Below, piece after piece: positions 11,901-19,747 of a stretch of DNA of 64,000 bases (position 1 is its first letter; the number at the start of each line of letters is the position of its first letter). The DNA comes from Leishmania mexicana MHOM/GT/2001/U1103. Lineage: Eukaryota; Euglenozoa; Kinetoplastea; Trypanosomatida; Trypanosomatidae. A program made the position numbers and the translations under genes. Under the pieces are notes generated by a model. That model worked only from the letters and a program-made list of their open reading frames with translations, was not told the origin of the DNA and did not search any database. The stretch covers positions 504,516-568,515 of the forward strand of contig NC_018312.1 of assembly GCF_000234665.1 (NCBI RefSeq). The letters are read 5' to 3'.

Positions 11901-13919
11901 TTTCTCGACTTCAGCAGTGGTGTTCAACGCGAGCGAGGCATGTCACTCGTACATCACTGGGAGTCGCTGAGCGTCGTGCGCGAAGGCGTGGCTGCGGTGC
12001 GGCAGGCGATCGACGGCGGCGAGGAAGGCTTGTCGAAGCTGATCGTGCGGGAGAAACTGAGGCTTCAGGGCTTGCTGCATCTGCTGCGCGTCCTTGTGGA
12101 GCACGAGGTGCTGCGGCTGAGTGTCTGGCGTACCCCGCGCCGCACACTCAAGATACCCAACACGACACCTTCCGTTGGCTGGGGGAAGCTGATCGAGTGC
12201 GCCGATCACCACAACCCCGCTGTCGTTGTTGCCATGGTCTACCGCTTTTCGAGCATCCCAGCCGTGCGGTTGACGGCGTCGCAGCGTGTCGTCGCACATC
12301 CGGAGCGGTACTCGAACGTTGCGGAAGCGGTAGACCTCTACCTTACGGAGGACGTGCTGCGCGCTGGTGCGCGGCGGTTGTTTCTCTTCTGTTCCTGCAA
12401 CATCATTCAAGCCCTCCGCCTGCTTGACCCACGCTACGCCGCGTACAAGACGGTGAATAGCTACGCCATCCGCAGCCTGCTCTCTCAGCGCAGCGAGAAG
12501 CTCATCTTCTACCTGCCGCAGCTACTGCAGCTCTTGGCGACGGACGAGAGCGGCAGCATCGAGGCCTTCCTCGTGCGCACGAGCGCAAAGAGCACCATGT
12601 TTGCGCACCAGCTGCTCTGGAGTCTGCAAACCGAGAGCGAGGGCAGCGGTGCCCTGGCGAAAAAGTGCCAGCAGGTGGAGAGGCGCGTCAAAGCAGCATT
12701 TACGCCGAATGAAGAGGCCTTCTACAGGTCCGAGTTCGCTTTTGTGGACCTCATGACGTCGCTGTCGGGCGAGATCATGAAGTTCGACAAGCCCGAGCGC
12801 AAGACGCAGCTGCGGCTGAGGTTGAAGGACGACGTCTTTCACACCCTGCCCAACCTGCGGCACCTTTACCTGCCCACAGATCCAAACTACCGGATCACCG
12901 ACGTCATCCCGCACACGGCCGGGGCCATGCAGAGCGCTGCCAAGTGCCCAATCCTGGTGCAGTTCACGTGCGTCCCGCGCACAGTAGAGGACACGCTGAC
13001 ACGAGACGACGTCGACTCGGCGGCTGCCAACGAGCACGGGCACGGTGCGGGAAACAGCCATGGCGACGCGGTGTCGCGCCCGGTCGTGAAGGCGTGCATT
13101 TTCAAGATGGGTGACGACTGCCGACAGGACCAGATCTCGCTGCAGCTCATCGGCCTCATGCAGCGCATCCTGAACTCCGTTGGCGTGCCGTCCTTTCTCT
13201 ACCCGTACCGCGTCATCACTACCGGGCAGAGCACCGGCATCATCGAGTGTGTGCCGCGGTCGAGGAGTCGCAATGAGATTGGCAAGCTCGTCGAGTCGAA
13301 CATTGCGGAGTTTTTCGTGCAGACATTTGGCCATCCCGAGTCCGCCGGCTTCCGCCGTGCTCGCGAAAACTTCGTGAGGAGCACGGCCGCGTACTCGGTC
13401 GTCTCCTTCATCCTCAACATTAAGGACCGCCACAACGGCAACATCATGATCGACGCCGACGGCAACCTCATCCATATCGACTTTGGCTTCCTGTTCGACA
13501 CCTCGCCGGGCGGCGACATTAACTTCGAGTCGTCGCCTTTCAAGCTGACGACGGAGATGGTGCAGCTCATCGGCATGGACGTCAGTGGCGAATCGACGCT
13601 GCAGAGCAAGGCGCTTGCCCGCGCTCTTGTGGACGAGGAAAACTACATCTACTTCAAGACCCTCGTGAACCGCTGCTACCTCGCCGTGCGGCAGTATGCG
13701 CGTGAGATATGCGTGATGGTGGAGCTCATGCTCCGCAGCGGATTGCCGTGTTTTAAGCCAAAGAAGACAATCGCCAACCTTGCGCATCGGCTGGCCGTTG
13801 ACAAGAACGAAATCGAGGCCGCCGACTATATGCGCCGCCTCATCCACGAGTCACGGCAGAACTTCAGGACCGTCCTCTACGACTACTACCAAAAGGTTGC
13901 CGAGGGCATCGAAATGTGA
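5940..13919 (+). CDS. PI4KA: phosphatidylinositol 4-kinase type III alpha (STT4-like)
   Basis: The product is 2659 aa. It is predicted to phosphorylate phosphatidylinositol at the 4-position; in other eukaryotes this family supplies plasma-membrane PI4P. The ATG at 5940 is used; a GTG 19 codons upstream is not a likely start. The long N-terminal half (to about 2000) is alpha-helical with low-complexity Gly/Ser/Ala inserts. A PIK-type helical region lies around 2080-2300 (GWGKLIECADHHNPAVVVAM...). The C-terminal kinase domain spans about 2380-2659: FKMGDDCRQD at 2388 with the candidate ATP-binding Lys2389, the catalytic-loop DRHNGN at 2496, and DFG at 2514 in HIDFGFLFDTSPGG. The activation-segment stretch INFESSPFKLT is characteristic of the PI4K alpha type rather than PI4K beta or PI3K. 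All key catalytic residues are present, so an active enzyme is expected. It is the last gene of the rightward array and abuts the convergent strand-switch region. Confidence 0.95.
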   Translation: MNDIRFPGWIKSSPTLVMASVLAQLLADEFAETTSSATAGAPRPLSEACVVGGRERWPRHTFDEDISSSSSDGGGGVNLFDSDASECVGCYDSGRDGMHSGGGVDTGYLRMVDRLLELNSKELDSLPPAAATATATTYLPRRAVTAPAIAMPTAIAGSWRRSSGAIFTGLSGGVNMSSLGASPDILRDPRVRTLLRLSRLNDVLTRAEAAQPLISRRIAAAMVSFFAFAVSCRQSGLPADRTKGFFTECSALYTTLLSKLRSLRFGGGVSLEDFTASLVACGLKLRDDEDVEGEEDGRGAANEAGATGAGTAGIPCSGRSNNSSAVASGAAPMGSCGGAGARTPMQPSFGRDKNWGLVGFGHRAFDAIFVRCIPSNIDECVHDPVALGILRGISLTHSQQLFYLAPELVNHLHDLTDAFATSGHRRELSYKRVLSVLLEAISCSRVIDYERTNNWITAVIQERYVVRGLFQREELHAHVVTATLTMLIRQYQEMAKECASKVVGLVSMPDFTEGDQLIELVWKALQDTIGSWEDAATTAEKHPLTLFRHNIDIVVQHLLRTEVERLRCYYIITSATAAYHQSLVEMSAATSTTRNQSGCPPAVPPLAPGREEQRGANRRRRDTLRGRDGTTRRDSDASAAAPYVPSAEEESLRILICSNIIKFLLLPTSIMSALPRTEEAKQLRASLTEAAARVLSVVTAKEFNSRDDTSASTTESGRATTSAAPRSISPISAAAATPRMRHADVAVAGTDLLAISRRRAHFSNNFYRCIEELVHELIRTILQPSGPEDATAVANQSFLGGVSDMHLPTPPTLDTSSDAILRGMVAAVCIQYMCSTNQHLRSFAVSEVMDAVVRLSARCGAEEAATATHGPLGHKGSGHTACASGKDTNGSPAATSRGTVVGSAAEDPEEERKHATHLRACQLALCFDALSAILVPTVVVEGYHHVAEEQEERVGLARSCTTTSERGDSKREELSRYGQLLCDTYVDSLREHLWGLEEGSVNRHNMLTPVMAVAVKAFVNLVLRVHERLRGMSSMALVLVQEAEAAMEGPHKGTRWSAAVIARDRARLLHAFNAERMSVVLLLRGVIQNMLSVAWPSSGVLYQSPACGWERPLSNTTTSAVMAPIALAVLSPFFRPLTMLLHLSTLFPARSLKQLCTHYQYARYLTLEDPSTSDQYVFYYYRRLSRALVAVEADDSGGSGAGPAEQIELECWALFRSCWMMFSYYKYTAEALMAVRAGGMAPMESTNPAKAAAALARAPILSRKQCKLLRLIAASAAPLLRMCSSDVQQAMADIAVLLRYTLTSALHCPMVVADVTAKSGIVHASLYKSLKRLCGGRKECWKRLTTGELMLLQCVAELEILRAAAGSVAQLTLYRHFEVREFVASAAIPEALGHILSTACDHYIEAVGSMLPGVAFQVTRTDLMQLVFLVTFAIGSVRESASKLVLCVVRSFPTYAAYASALPLLWCVLDLLEAGTAWQIESLCEHVRFSAVPAVAADPHSVERQQHVLFVADVAERWAAILQEKAPVALVETAIKFMVVQQQECGEQATTQAGRHHAGTRLAILASQYRAEEAPSSLDDSPITLMRGAEAAAHVVKVEYAQALLLHGRAQGTMQAASWYASAGQMQSTVVAQLWAATRLCRRALASAVAQRLETNLLRPARALFVETGYSVDTVLAPRASTIADEDAAAQEEAGVTRVPLDAPARAETAASFAAAVALLVTGSGTPLGRQQLLQYLVQGAVQTFRSDVLYEAILCWKWLLSQNREAYLLPLLQELDTAFVWTAANRLGLFDGYCSSKNRQVQTGEVPIPLSTVSTSGQRGAGVPEETAVYVADNVNSASPHKLLFSFLTDMYVEEGSPLCLSPEVLRQLYLVAAHIMQFAAVLSLRDDMFGETMRCFLVVGSIAQLLREANVRQLGAGLLTIVPFPAIGALRQRWYKALLRWFTKTPPSWYYAKDPVLAREEAKVVRSLSQLLKEEADLLTHTTLGFLDFSSGVQRERGMSLVHHWESLSVVREGVAAVRQAIDGGEEGLSKLIVREKLRLQGLLHLLRVLVEHEVLRLSVWRTPRRTLKIPNTTPSVGWGKLIECADHHNPAVVVAMVYRFSSIPAVRLTASQRVVAHPERYSNVAEAVDLYLTEDVLRAGARRLFLFCSCNIIQALRLLDPRYAAYKTVNSYAIRSLLSQRSEKLIFYLPQLLQLLATDESGSIEAFLVRTSAKSTMFAHQLLWSLQTESEGSGALAKKCQQVERRVKAAFTPNEEAFYRSEFAFVDLMTSLSGEIMKFDKPERKTQLRLRLKDDVFHTLPNLRHLYLPTDPNYRITDVIPHTAGAMQSAAKCPILVQFTCVPRTVEDTLTRDDVDSAAANEHGHGAGNSHGDAVSRPVVKACIFKMGDDCRQDQISLQLIGLMQRILNSVGVPSFLYPYRVITTGQSTGIIECVPRSRSRNEIGKLVESNIAEFFVQTFGHPESAGFRRARENFVRSTAAYSVVSFILNIKDRHNGNIMIDADGNLIHIDFGFLFDTSPGGDINFESSPFKLTTEMVQLIGMDVSGESTLQSKALARALVDEENYIYFKTLVNRCYLAVRQYAREICVMVELMLRSGLPCFKPKKTIANLAHRLAVDKNEIEAADYMRRLIHESRQNFRTVLYDYYQKVAEGIEM

Positions 13920-14977
13920 GGGTGGTAGGGATGTGCACTCGTGCGTGTGTACCACGTCTCCGCTCCACGCCCCTAGTAACGAAGCGTAGCGCTGGTGGTG
14001 ATGCTGCCTTCCTCGTCACCGCCCCCTATTTTGATTTTTTTTTGTGTTGCACCGTGTCTGCGTCCCAGGAGGACATTGATTACCGCACTCTCGCATCTCG
14101 GGGTGGAGCGTCCCGCTCGATTTTTGTTTTTCGTCGCCGAGTGTCCGTTCCTCTGCCATGCAACACCACTTCAGCCCCTCCCCCCTCTAGCGAGCCTGTC
14201 ACAGACCCCATCCGCTGGGTACGAAGCGGCCCTGGACACGCACGCGTTACGGCGATGCACCGAGTCAGTCATCCAAGCACGGCCCCCTGCCTCTAACGCT
14301 GCCCGCCCACCCGCCTCGCAGGTCGCCTCACAGCCGCCCCCCGGTGTATCCCCCTCGGGGTGGCTCCGGGTCCCTTCACCAGTAGGCAGTGAGGGCTGGG
14401 TGGAATACGCTCAAGTCACGCTGACGCTCCGCCCAATATACGGGTGCTGCAAACATCACTGTCGCAGGCCGCTCCGACGCAACGCCACCCAGGACCTGGC
14501 CGCTAACATCTGCAGCGATGCATTGCCCTGATCTGCCCCCCCCCTTCGTCGTAGACGCCTTACCATTTCACCACCGGAAGCGGTTCGGCATCTGGCAGCG
14601 ATGAGGGGGCTTACTTAGCCTCCCCAGCCACACAGAGTGTGGGTGGGTACGGGACGCTGGGATGCCGCGCGCTGAGGGGTGTGTCCAGTCCCCCGCCACC
14701 CCCCTGTCATTTTGGGATATTCTTCTTGCGTGGAAGCCAAGAGCCTGCAGCCTGGCCCCTGTTGGTGGTTTCGGCGAAGGGGTCTATGCTTGCGCTCTGC
14801 CGAAGAGAAGCGCGGATATAATCATGTATTCTACCAACTCACTGCGCATCGTGTTGGCGATTTAACATGTTTGATGCATCCGTCAATTTCTTTTCTGCTT
14901 GTGCTGCGGCTGTGGTGTGGAGCGTGATACTGTATGAAAACCACGAAGTATGCAGTTGAACCGAAATGGGCTGATCG

Positions 14978-15577
14978 ATGCCCAACGGCGCTGAGTGGCC
15001 CGTCTCCTTCATGAACCCTCGATGCACATCTGCATTCAGTAAGAGAGGGTTTTCACGCGACGAGCGGGCCAAGGCACTTGCTCTCCCTGGTTGTCAGCAC
15101 TTCGGTGTAGCAAGCGAACAGAAGCATGGCGCTAGTGTCTCGTTGCTCGCACAGCAGGACATGCGCACAGGTGTACACGCCATCTCTCCCGTTCCCAAGG
15201 ACGCCGTTGCAGCAGTGACACTCTGGCTTTGCTGTGGGGACCTTGCTCAACGAATACACTTTACGCCCGGCCACGCTCCAGAGAGGGATCTGATGGCTTG
15301 GGAACTTCTCGATCAGATGTTACACGATGTCGCTCCCAGCCCTCACGTCATGAGAATGGATGCCGAGTGGCACTACCCGACGCGGGACACGAAAGGGGGC
15401 GACCCAGTGGACTGGGACCATTCTACTCCGACTGGTTCAACGGCTAATAGGCCTGCACACCCGATAGAAGACATCTTGACGCAGTACAGCGCAGATGGGA
15501 GGACCACGGACACGTCACGGAGACAGCACAATGCCGCCGAGCGACAATTGCGCGGCCAAGCCTACTGCCAGCTTTGA
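14978..15577 (+). pseudogene. relic of APE-type endonuclease domain of an ingi/L1Tc-like retroposon
   Basis: A 199-codon open stretch, unusually long for this spacer, contains a segment DAEWHYPTRDTKGGDPVDW. It aligns by eye with the endonuclease stretch of kinetoplastid non-LTR retroposons (D-V-N-S-H-H...DxRPSDDKG...VDW). The catalytic Asn and the His pair are altered, so activity is not expected. Upstream residues (around GVHAISPVPKDAVAAVTLW) fit the preceding beta strands loosely. No other retroposon domain is continuous with it in the same frame. Confidence 0.5.
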
Positions 15578-16202
15578 GGAGGCAATATGACGCGGTCCTG
15601 CCACCAAGGACTGGGGCTCCATGACACTATTTCTGCGAAGCGGACTGGAAACTGTACTAGGCCCTGATTGCGAACTTGGTCCGCAGAGACCGCGCCTACA
15701 CTACAGCAACACTGAAGTGAGGATGCCCACGCATCAGAGTGCCGTAATGACCTCGGCCATCACCACAACCCGAACGCGCACCAGGGACCAACGACGAATC
15801 GCTCATGCAATTACACCTACCACCGCTCTACCATGCATGCATAGCCAGAATGTGTCACTCGAGGAGAGCTTGCATCCACGTCAAGACTCATAGCGAAGAC
15901 CACCGGGTAAACTGTTCCATCTTGTGAGGCCGCTTACACACAGTTCTGGACGCCGAAACGGCCCCGATCTGCGGAAGGCCTCGGGAAAACACCCTGCGCA
16001 CCACCCGAGAATTGCCCATTCTCGGACATGCTTACCGAAGGGCTTGCCTGCAGTGATGCATTTAGTCCTGCATACCCCTCACCACCACCAGCCCTCAGTC
16101 ACGGTTACGCAACCAGGCTACCAACGACTACCGCCACACTAAACGCATTACCAATGCAACGAGTCAACCGCCACCTCGGCGCGAAAGAGCGGGCCGACGT
16201 GT

Positions 16203-17676
16203 TGGCGACGATGCTCCAGCAGACGTCAGCGCGATATCCGGCCACGCGCCCTTGCTACGTGGAAAGAGGGGCTCATGGCGCCACTCCTGAAGTCGCACAG
16301 GCCAGGTGGTGGCCCCGCATCCTACCGCCCCTGTGGCGCTGGCGCTGACCAGCGATCCGCGCAGGCTACTCGAACAAATGATCGCGCGACGACTGCGCAG
16401 GCCATCTGGGCGACAGGCTCCAGCCACGGCAGTCGGGCTTCGCGTGCGCACCGCTCCCCCGCGGACCTGCCCCACCACAACGTAGTACAGCCCCAGCCAG
16501 GTGCCAAGGCCTGAGCAGTCCTTGTGCACTCCACGCTGGCGCGCGTGGCTCGGCAGACCGCGGCGTCACCCCATCGCGGCGCTGAAGAGATCCAACGTAG
16601 ACCCGTGCCGTGCTCGCTGGATCATGGGTTTCTCAGGCGGGGAGGTCATACGAGCCCCACGGCGACCCGCCCTCCAGTGGGCAGCGCACACTCGCCGTTG
16701 CGCGACACCGCAACCAGCCACGGCTCTCCGTTGCACGCGGGCACCTGGAAGAGGATCGCCGCCGCCCCGTCCCCCACCCCACCCACCCACAGACACACAC
16801 ACGCTCGGCAGGGACCCCCAGGCAACGCGCTGCGGCGTAACACCCATCGACGCAGCGACAGGAGGCTGCGGCCGCGCCTCGTCTGCAGCGATGGCGCTGA
16901 GGGCGAAGCAACGGGGCGGGGGCGTGACCCCGGTGCGAGGCCACCCGGATCGGCCAAGGCACAGGCAGACATCCCGCGAAGCCGCGCGGCACGAGGCGAC
17001 GGGAGACCATGCTTGCCCAGTCCCGCACCGTCGATCCCTGCAACGGCGGGTGGCGGGCCGTGGCGGCATGGGGTGCCGATGGGGGGCTGCCTGCTGCTGC
17101 GCTGGCGCATGCTTGTGCGCGGGCCCCCTTCCGCTCGCCACACCCACGCCTGCGAAAGGCCTGCGGATTCAGCAGAGGGGCGGGATGTCCCTGCTGCCTT
17201 GCCACACACGCATCGCGGCGTCCCGCCTGTGGGGCGGCACATGTGGTCGAGCGGGCCAGCGACGCCACCGGCAGCAGCGTTGTCCTGAAGCAGAGGCCCG
17301 AGGATGCAGGAATGCGAGCACTGTGCGCATGCGCAGGTGAGCGCAGCCAGAGCGTGCGGTGTGTCTCCTACGTCCGACCGGGTCTGCACTGATGAGGCGC
17401 AGATGCCGGAAGCATGGCGAGGGCACCCCCGAATGGCAGCAGCGAGTCCCCGCACCACATTACGGCATGCCGCGGCTTGCAGAGACTGAGGGAGAAGCAC
17501 GGCAGACAGGCTGTCCTGTGCAAGGTCTCGGAGGGCCCTGGCCTGAGTGTGGCCAGCTCCGTTGCTTGCGCTCGCCCGGCACGCCCCCTTGACCCCCACC
17601 CCCTGCTGCCTCCACGACAGACGCGACAGCCGCCGCCCTCGTGCGGGACCCTGAAGGCGGCTCCGTTTGGATCAAG
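16203..17676 (+). repeat. left arm of a ~1.47-kb near-identical inverted repeat
   Basis: This segment is the reverse complement of 24192-25974 once the gap duplication there is discounted (1474 versus 1474 bp). Only isolated base differences were noticed by eye. The homology starts at TTGGCGACGATGC and ends at CCGTTTGGATCA. The arms bracket the AP-1 sigma and zinc-finger genes. Confidence 0.9.
16501..17480 (+). pseudogene. relic of reverse transcriptase and C-terminal Cys/His region
   Basis: Pieces of a reverse transcriptase can be read across frames. DPCRARWIMGF near 16600 matches the helix before the fingers loop. TRAPGRGSPPPRP near 16740 corresponds to the RGVPQGSxLGP motif, and DTHTLGRDPQ near 16790-16830 takes the place of the xADDxTL catalytic box but lacks the paired aspartates. 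A Cys/His-rich stretch (ECEHCAHAQ...) follows after 17304. Long apparent open frames here are a side effect of very high GC content. The assignment is inference from motif order; the same segment recurs inverted at 24192-25974. Confidence 0.45.
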
Positions 17677-18173
17677 GCATGCGGACCACCCGTGTGCGTG
17701 TGTCGCCGATCGTGCGGCATGCGTGCGAGGAAGGGCAAGAAGAAAACGATGAGACGCATGGCCCGATTCGATGGCAGGGTCTTCTGTCCTGGGCGACTCG
17801 TGTGTAGCGGCACTGTGACAGGGGTAGGTGAGCTGTGGTTGAATGCCTGTTTTTGTCGATGTGTACGTGGTGAAGTGACATTGTGAAAAAGAAATTGTTT
17901 AGTCGTGGAGCGGGATGGCTGTAGGGATCCGCTTAGCTCAATGAGAATGCCAGAATTGCGCCTCTTGGGATTGTGCCTGTACGTTTCTCCACCTCTTCAC
18001 CCCTCCTTCGCTGTCTATCGGTGTTTGCGCGGCCTCGGGTTTTGCTCGTCATTGCGGGGCCACGCGCATGTGCGTGGGGGCGGGGAAGGCCCTCGGCGAC
18101 AGGCCCCCCCCCACGCGGCCCCGGGGCGCGGCGCGGCGAGGCCCCAGGCGGCCAGCGCCGGCGCCCACAAAAC

Positions 18174-18205
18174 GGGGCTTGGGGAAAAGGCAGGGGGGTT
18201 TTGGG
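18174..18205 (+). other. potential G-quadruplex in tandem unit 1
   Basis: Four G-runs (4, 4, 6 and 3 G) are separated by loops of 3, 8 and 4 nt. One loop is slightly longer than the strict 7-nt rule. The same block recurs in unit 2 at 18824-18855. It lies in the zone where converging transcription should end. Confidence 0.5.
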
Positions 18206-18823
18206 AGCAAATCGCGGAGGGGGCCGGCGACCCAAGCGGGGCGCAGCCGCCGCCCTGGGCCACCCCCCGGCACAGCTTTTTTTGAAGCACAAACGGCCAG
18301 CCCCCCCCCCCCGCCACGCGCGTCCGGCATGCGGACCACCCGTGTGCGTGTGTCGCCGATCGTGCGGCATGCGTGCGAGGAAGGGCAAGAAGAAAACGAT
18401 GAGACGCATGGCACGATTCGATGGCAGGGTCTTCTGTCCTGGGCGACTCGTGTGTAGCGGCACTGTGACAGGGGTAGGTGAGCTGTGGTTGAATGCCTGT
18501 TTTTGTCGATGTGTACGTGGTGAAGTGACATTGTGAAAAAGAAATTGTTTAGTCGTGGAGCGGGATGGCTGTAGGGATCCGCTTAGCTCAATGAGAATGC
18601 CAGAATTGCGCCTCTTGGGATTGTGCCTGTACGTTTCTCCACCTCTTCACCCCTCCTTCGCTGTCTATCGGTGTTTGCGCGGCCTCGGGTTTTGCTCGTC
18701 ATTGCGGGGCCACGCGCATGTGCGTGGGGGCGGGGAAGGCCCTCGGCGACAGGCCCCCCCCCACGCGGCCCCGGGGCGCGGCGCGGCGAGGCCCCAGGCG
18801 GCCAGCGCCGGCGCCCACAAAAC

Positions 18824-18855
18824 GGGGCTTGGGGAAAAGGCAGGGGGGTTTTGGG
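18824..18855 (+). other. potential G-quadruplex in tandem unit 2
   Basis: Identical second copy of the G-run block at 18174-18205, 650 bp downstream. Confidence 0.5.
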
Positions 18856-19270
18856 AGCAAATCGCGGAGGGGGCCGGCGACCCAAGCGGGGCGCAGCCGC
18901 CGCCCTGGGCCACCCCCCGGCACAGCTTTTTTTGAAGCACAAACGGCCAGCCCCCCCCCCGCCACGCGCGTCCGGCATGCGGACCACCCGTGTGCGTGTG
19001 TCGCCGATCGTGCGGCATGCGTGCGAGGAAGGGCAAGAAGAAAACGATGAGACGCATGGCACGATTCGACGGCAGGGTCTTCTGTCCTGGACGGCGCGAA
19101 GGCAACGGCAGTGCGACAGAGGCGTGTGGGCTGTTGTTGAATGCTTGTGTTGGATTTGTTCGTGGCAGAGTGACGCCTTAAGAATAATCTACAAGCAACC
19201 GTCTGTTTTCCCCGCTCCCCAAGAAGCCCGCAAGCATGATGGCGGCCGACAGACGGGCAACCTACACCCA

Positions 19271-19747
19271 TCATACACCCTTGATGGCGTTGGTCATCTG
19301 ATCGACAAACGAGCTGCCCTCGAGCCGTGCCTCGCTGCGTTCTGCAGCAACGTCCAGTCGGTCAATGTAAGCAAGCGTGGCACGCTTGTTGCTCAACATC
19401 ATCTCCCCACCAAGGAGCACCTCGTCAAGGATAAAGTACGCGCGGTGAAAGTTGAAGATCAAGTCGAGCTCGCATACATTTCCGAAGTACTGATCCAGCA
19501 CCTCGACAAAGTAGTGGATGATCTCCATCGTAATCAGCTCGTTGTCGGTCTTGTCGACGCAGGCGATGAAGTACAGGGAGGCGTAGCGGCGGCAAACATA
19601 CTTGCGGCCCTCAATCTCGAACATGTTCGACAGCCGAGCAGAGCGGCCAAGCGCCCTCTGGCTCACTTCGCGGATTATCTTTGTCTGCTCCTTCTGCGAG
19701 AGCGTCACGTACCATTTGGAGAGCCTTATCTTGCCCTGGCGGCTCAT
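19271..19747 (-). CDS. AP1S: AP-1 clathrin adaptor complex, sigma subunit (N-terminally short)
   Basis: The product is 158 aa. It is the small subunit of the AP-1 adaptor, which works in clathrin coat formation at the trans-Golgi and endosomes. The sigma hallmarks are clear: SRQGKIRLSKWYVTL at residues 2-16, YASLYF at 55-60, DNELITMEIIH at 68-78 and CELDLIFNFHRAYFILDE at 92-109. The AP-1 type (rather than AP-2 or AP-3) is favoured by the SRQGK...KWYVTLS start. Family members normally begin eight residues earlier with a short hydrophobic strand of the form MIxFxLLx. Here the codons upstream of the ATG read LLL-V-S-K and then TGA, so that strand lacks a start codon. This ATG is also the first one downstream of a likely acceptor near 19904. 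It is the last gene of the leftward array. Confidence 0.9.
   Translation of the reverse strand: MSRQGKIRLSKWYVTLSQKEQTKIIREVSQRALGRSARLSNMFEIEGRKYVCRRYASLYFIACVDKTDNELITMEIIHYFVEVLDQYFGNVCELDLIFNFHRAYFILDEVLLGGEMMLSNKRATLAYIDRLDVAAERSEARLEGSSFVDQMTNAIKGV

Larger units (their letters stand above)
14326..17676 (+). mobile_element. degenerate ingi/L1Tc-related retroposon (DIRE-like), + strand
   Basis: This is a composite relic. The 5' part (about 14326-14420) has a C-rich then G-rich block (GGTGTATCCCCCTCGGGGTGG) like the conserved 5' signature shared by Leishmania SIDER/DIRE elements. Further in is an endonuclease-like segment (14978-15577) and reverse-transcriptase-like pieces in shifting frames (about 16560-16900). 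A Cys/His-rich C-terminal-like segment (about 17304-17480) follows. Stops and frameshifts interrupt every frame, so it is dead. The limits are approximate: the right edge is set by the junction with the 650-bp repeat, and the left edge by the signature. The identification rests on remembered family motifs, not a search. Confidence 0.6.
17676..19170. repeat. tandem repeat, ~650-bp unit, 2.3 copies
   Basis: Units begin with GGCATGCGGACCACCCG at 17676, 18326 and 18974, giving periods of 650 and 648 bp. The small difference comes mainly from a poly-C run of variable length near 18300 and 18950. Units one and two are almost identical. The third is partial, matching closely to about 19090, then diverging but remaining recognisable to about 19170 before the AP-1 sigma gene. 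Each full unit carries a GC-rich core with many homopolymer runs (about 18055-18320) and a G-rich block. About 200 bp of the unit start recurs inverted at 55230-55437. No coding sequence is supported. Confidence 0.9.
13920..19270. other. convergent strand-switch region (predicted transcription termination zone)
   Basis: The + strand array ends at 13919 and the - strand array ends (3' end of AP-1 sigma) at 19271, so two polycistronic units converge here. In Leishmania such regions are known places of RNA polymerase II termination and base J. This one is filled by a degenerate ingi/L1Tc-related element (about 14326-17676) and a GC-rich tandem repeat (17676-19170). I see no intact protein gene and no canonical tRNA in it. 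Confidence 0.8.

Noticed and set aside
12522..13847. 441-codon open frame antisense to PI4K
   Set aside because: It is the mirror of a highly conserved kinase domain with GC-rich third positions; such antisense frames are a codon-bias artefact.
16501..17599. Open frames of 190-320 codons on both strands in the strand-switch region
   Set aside because: They overlap each other on all frames, have Arg/Pro/Ala/Gly/Cys-rich translations and no continuous domain; better explained as GC-rich decayed retroposon sequence.
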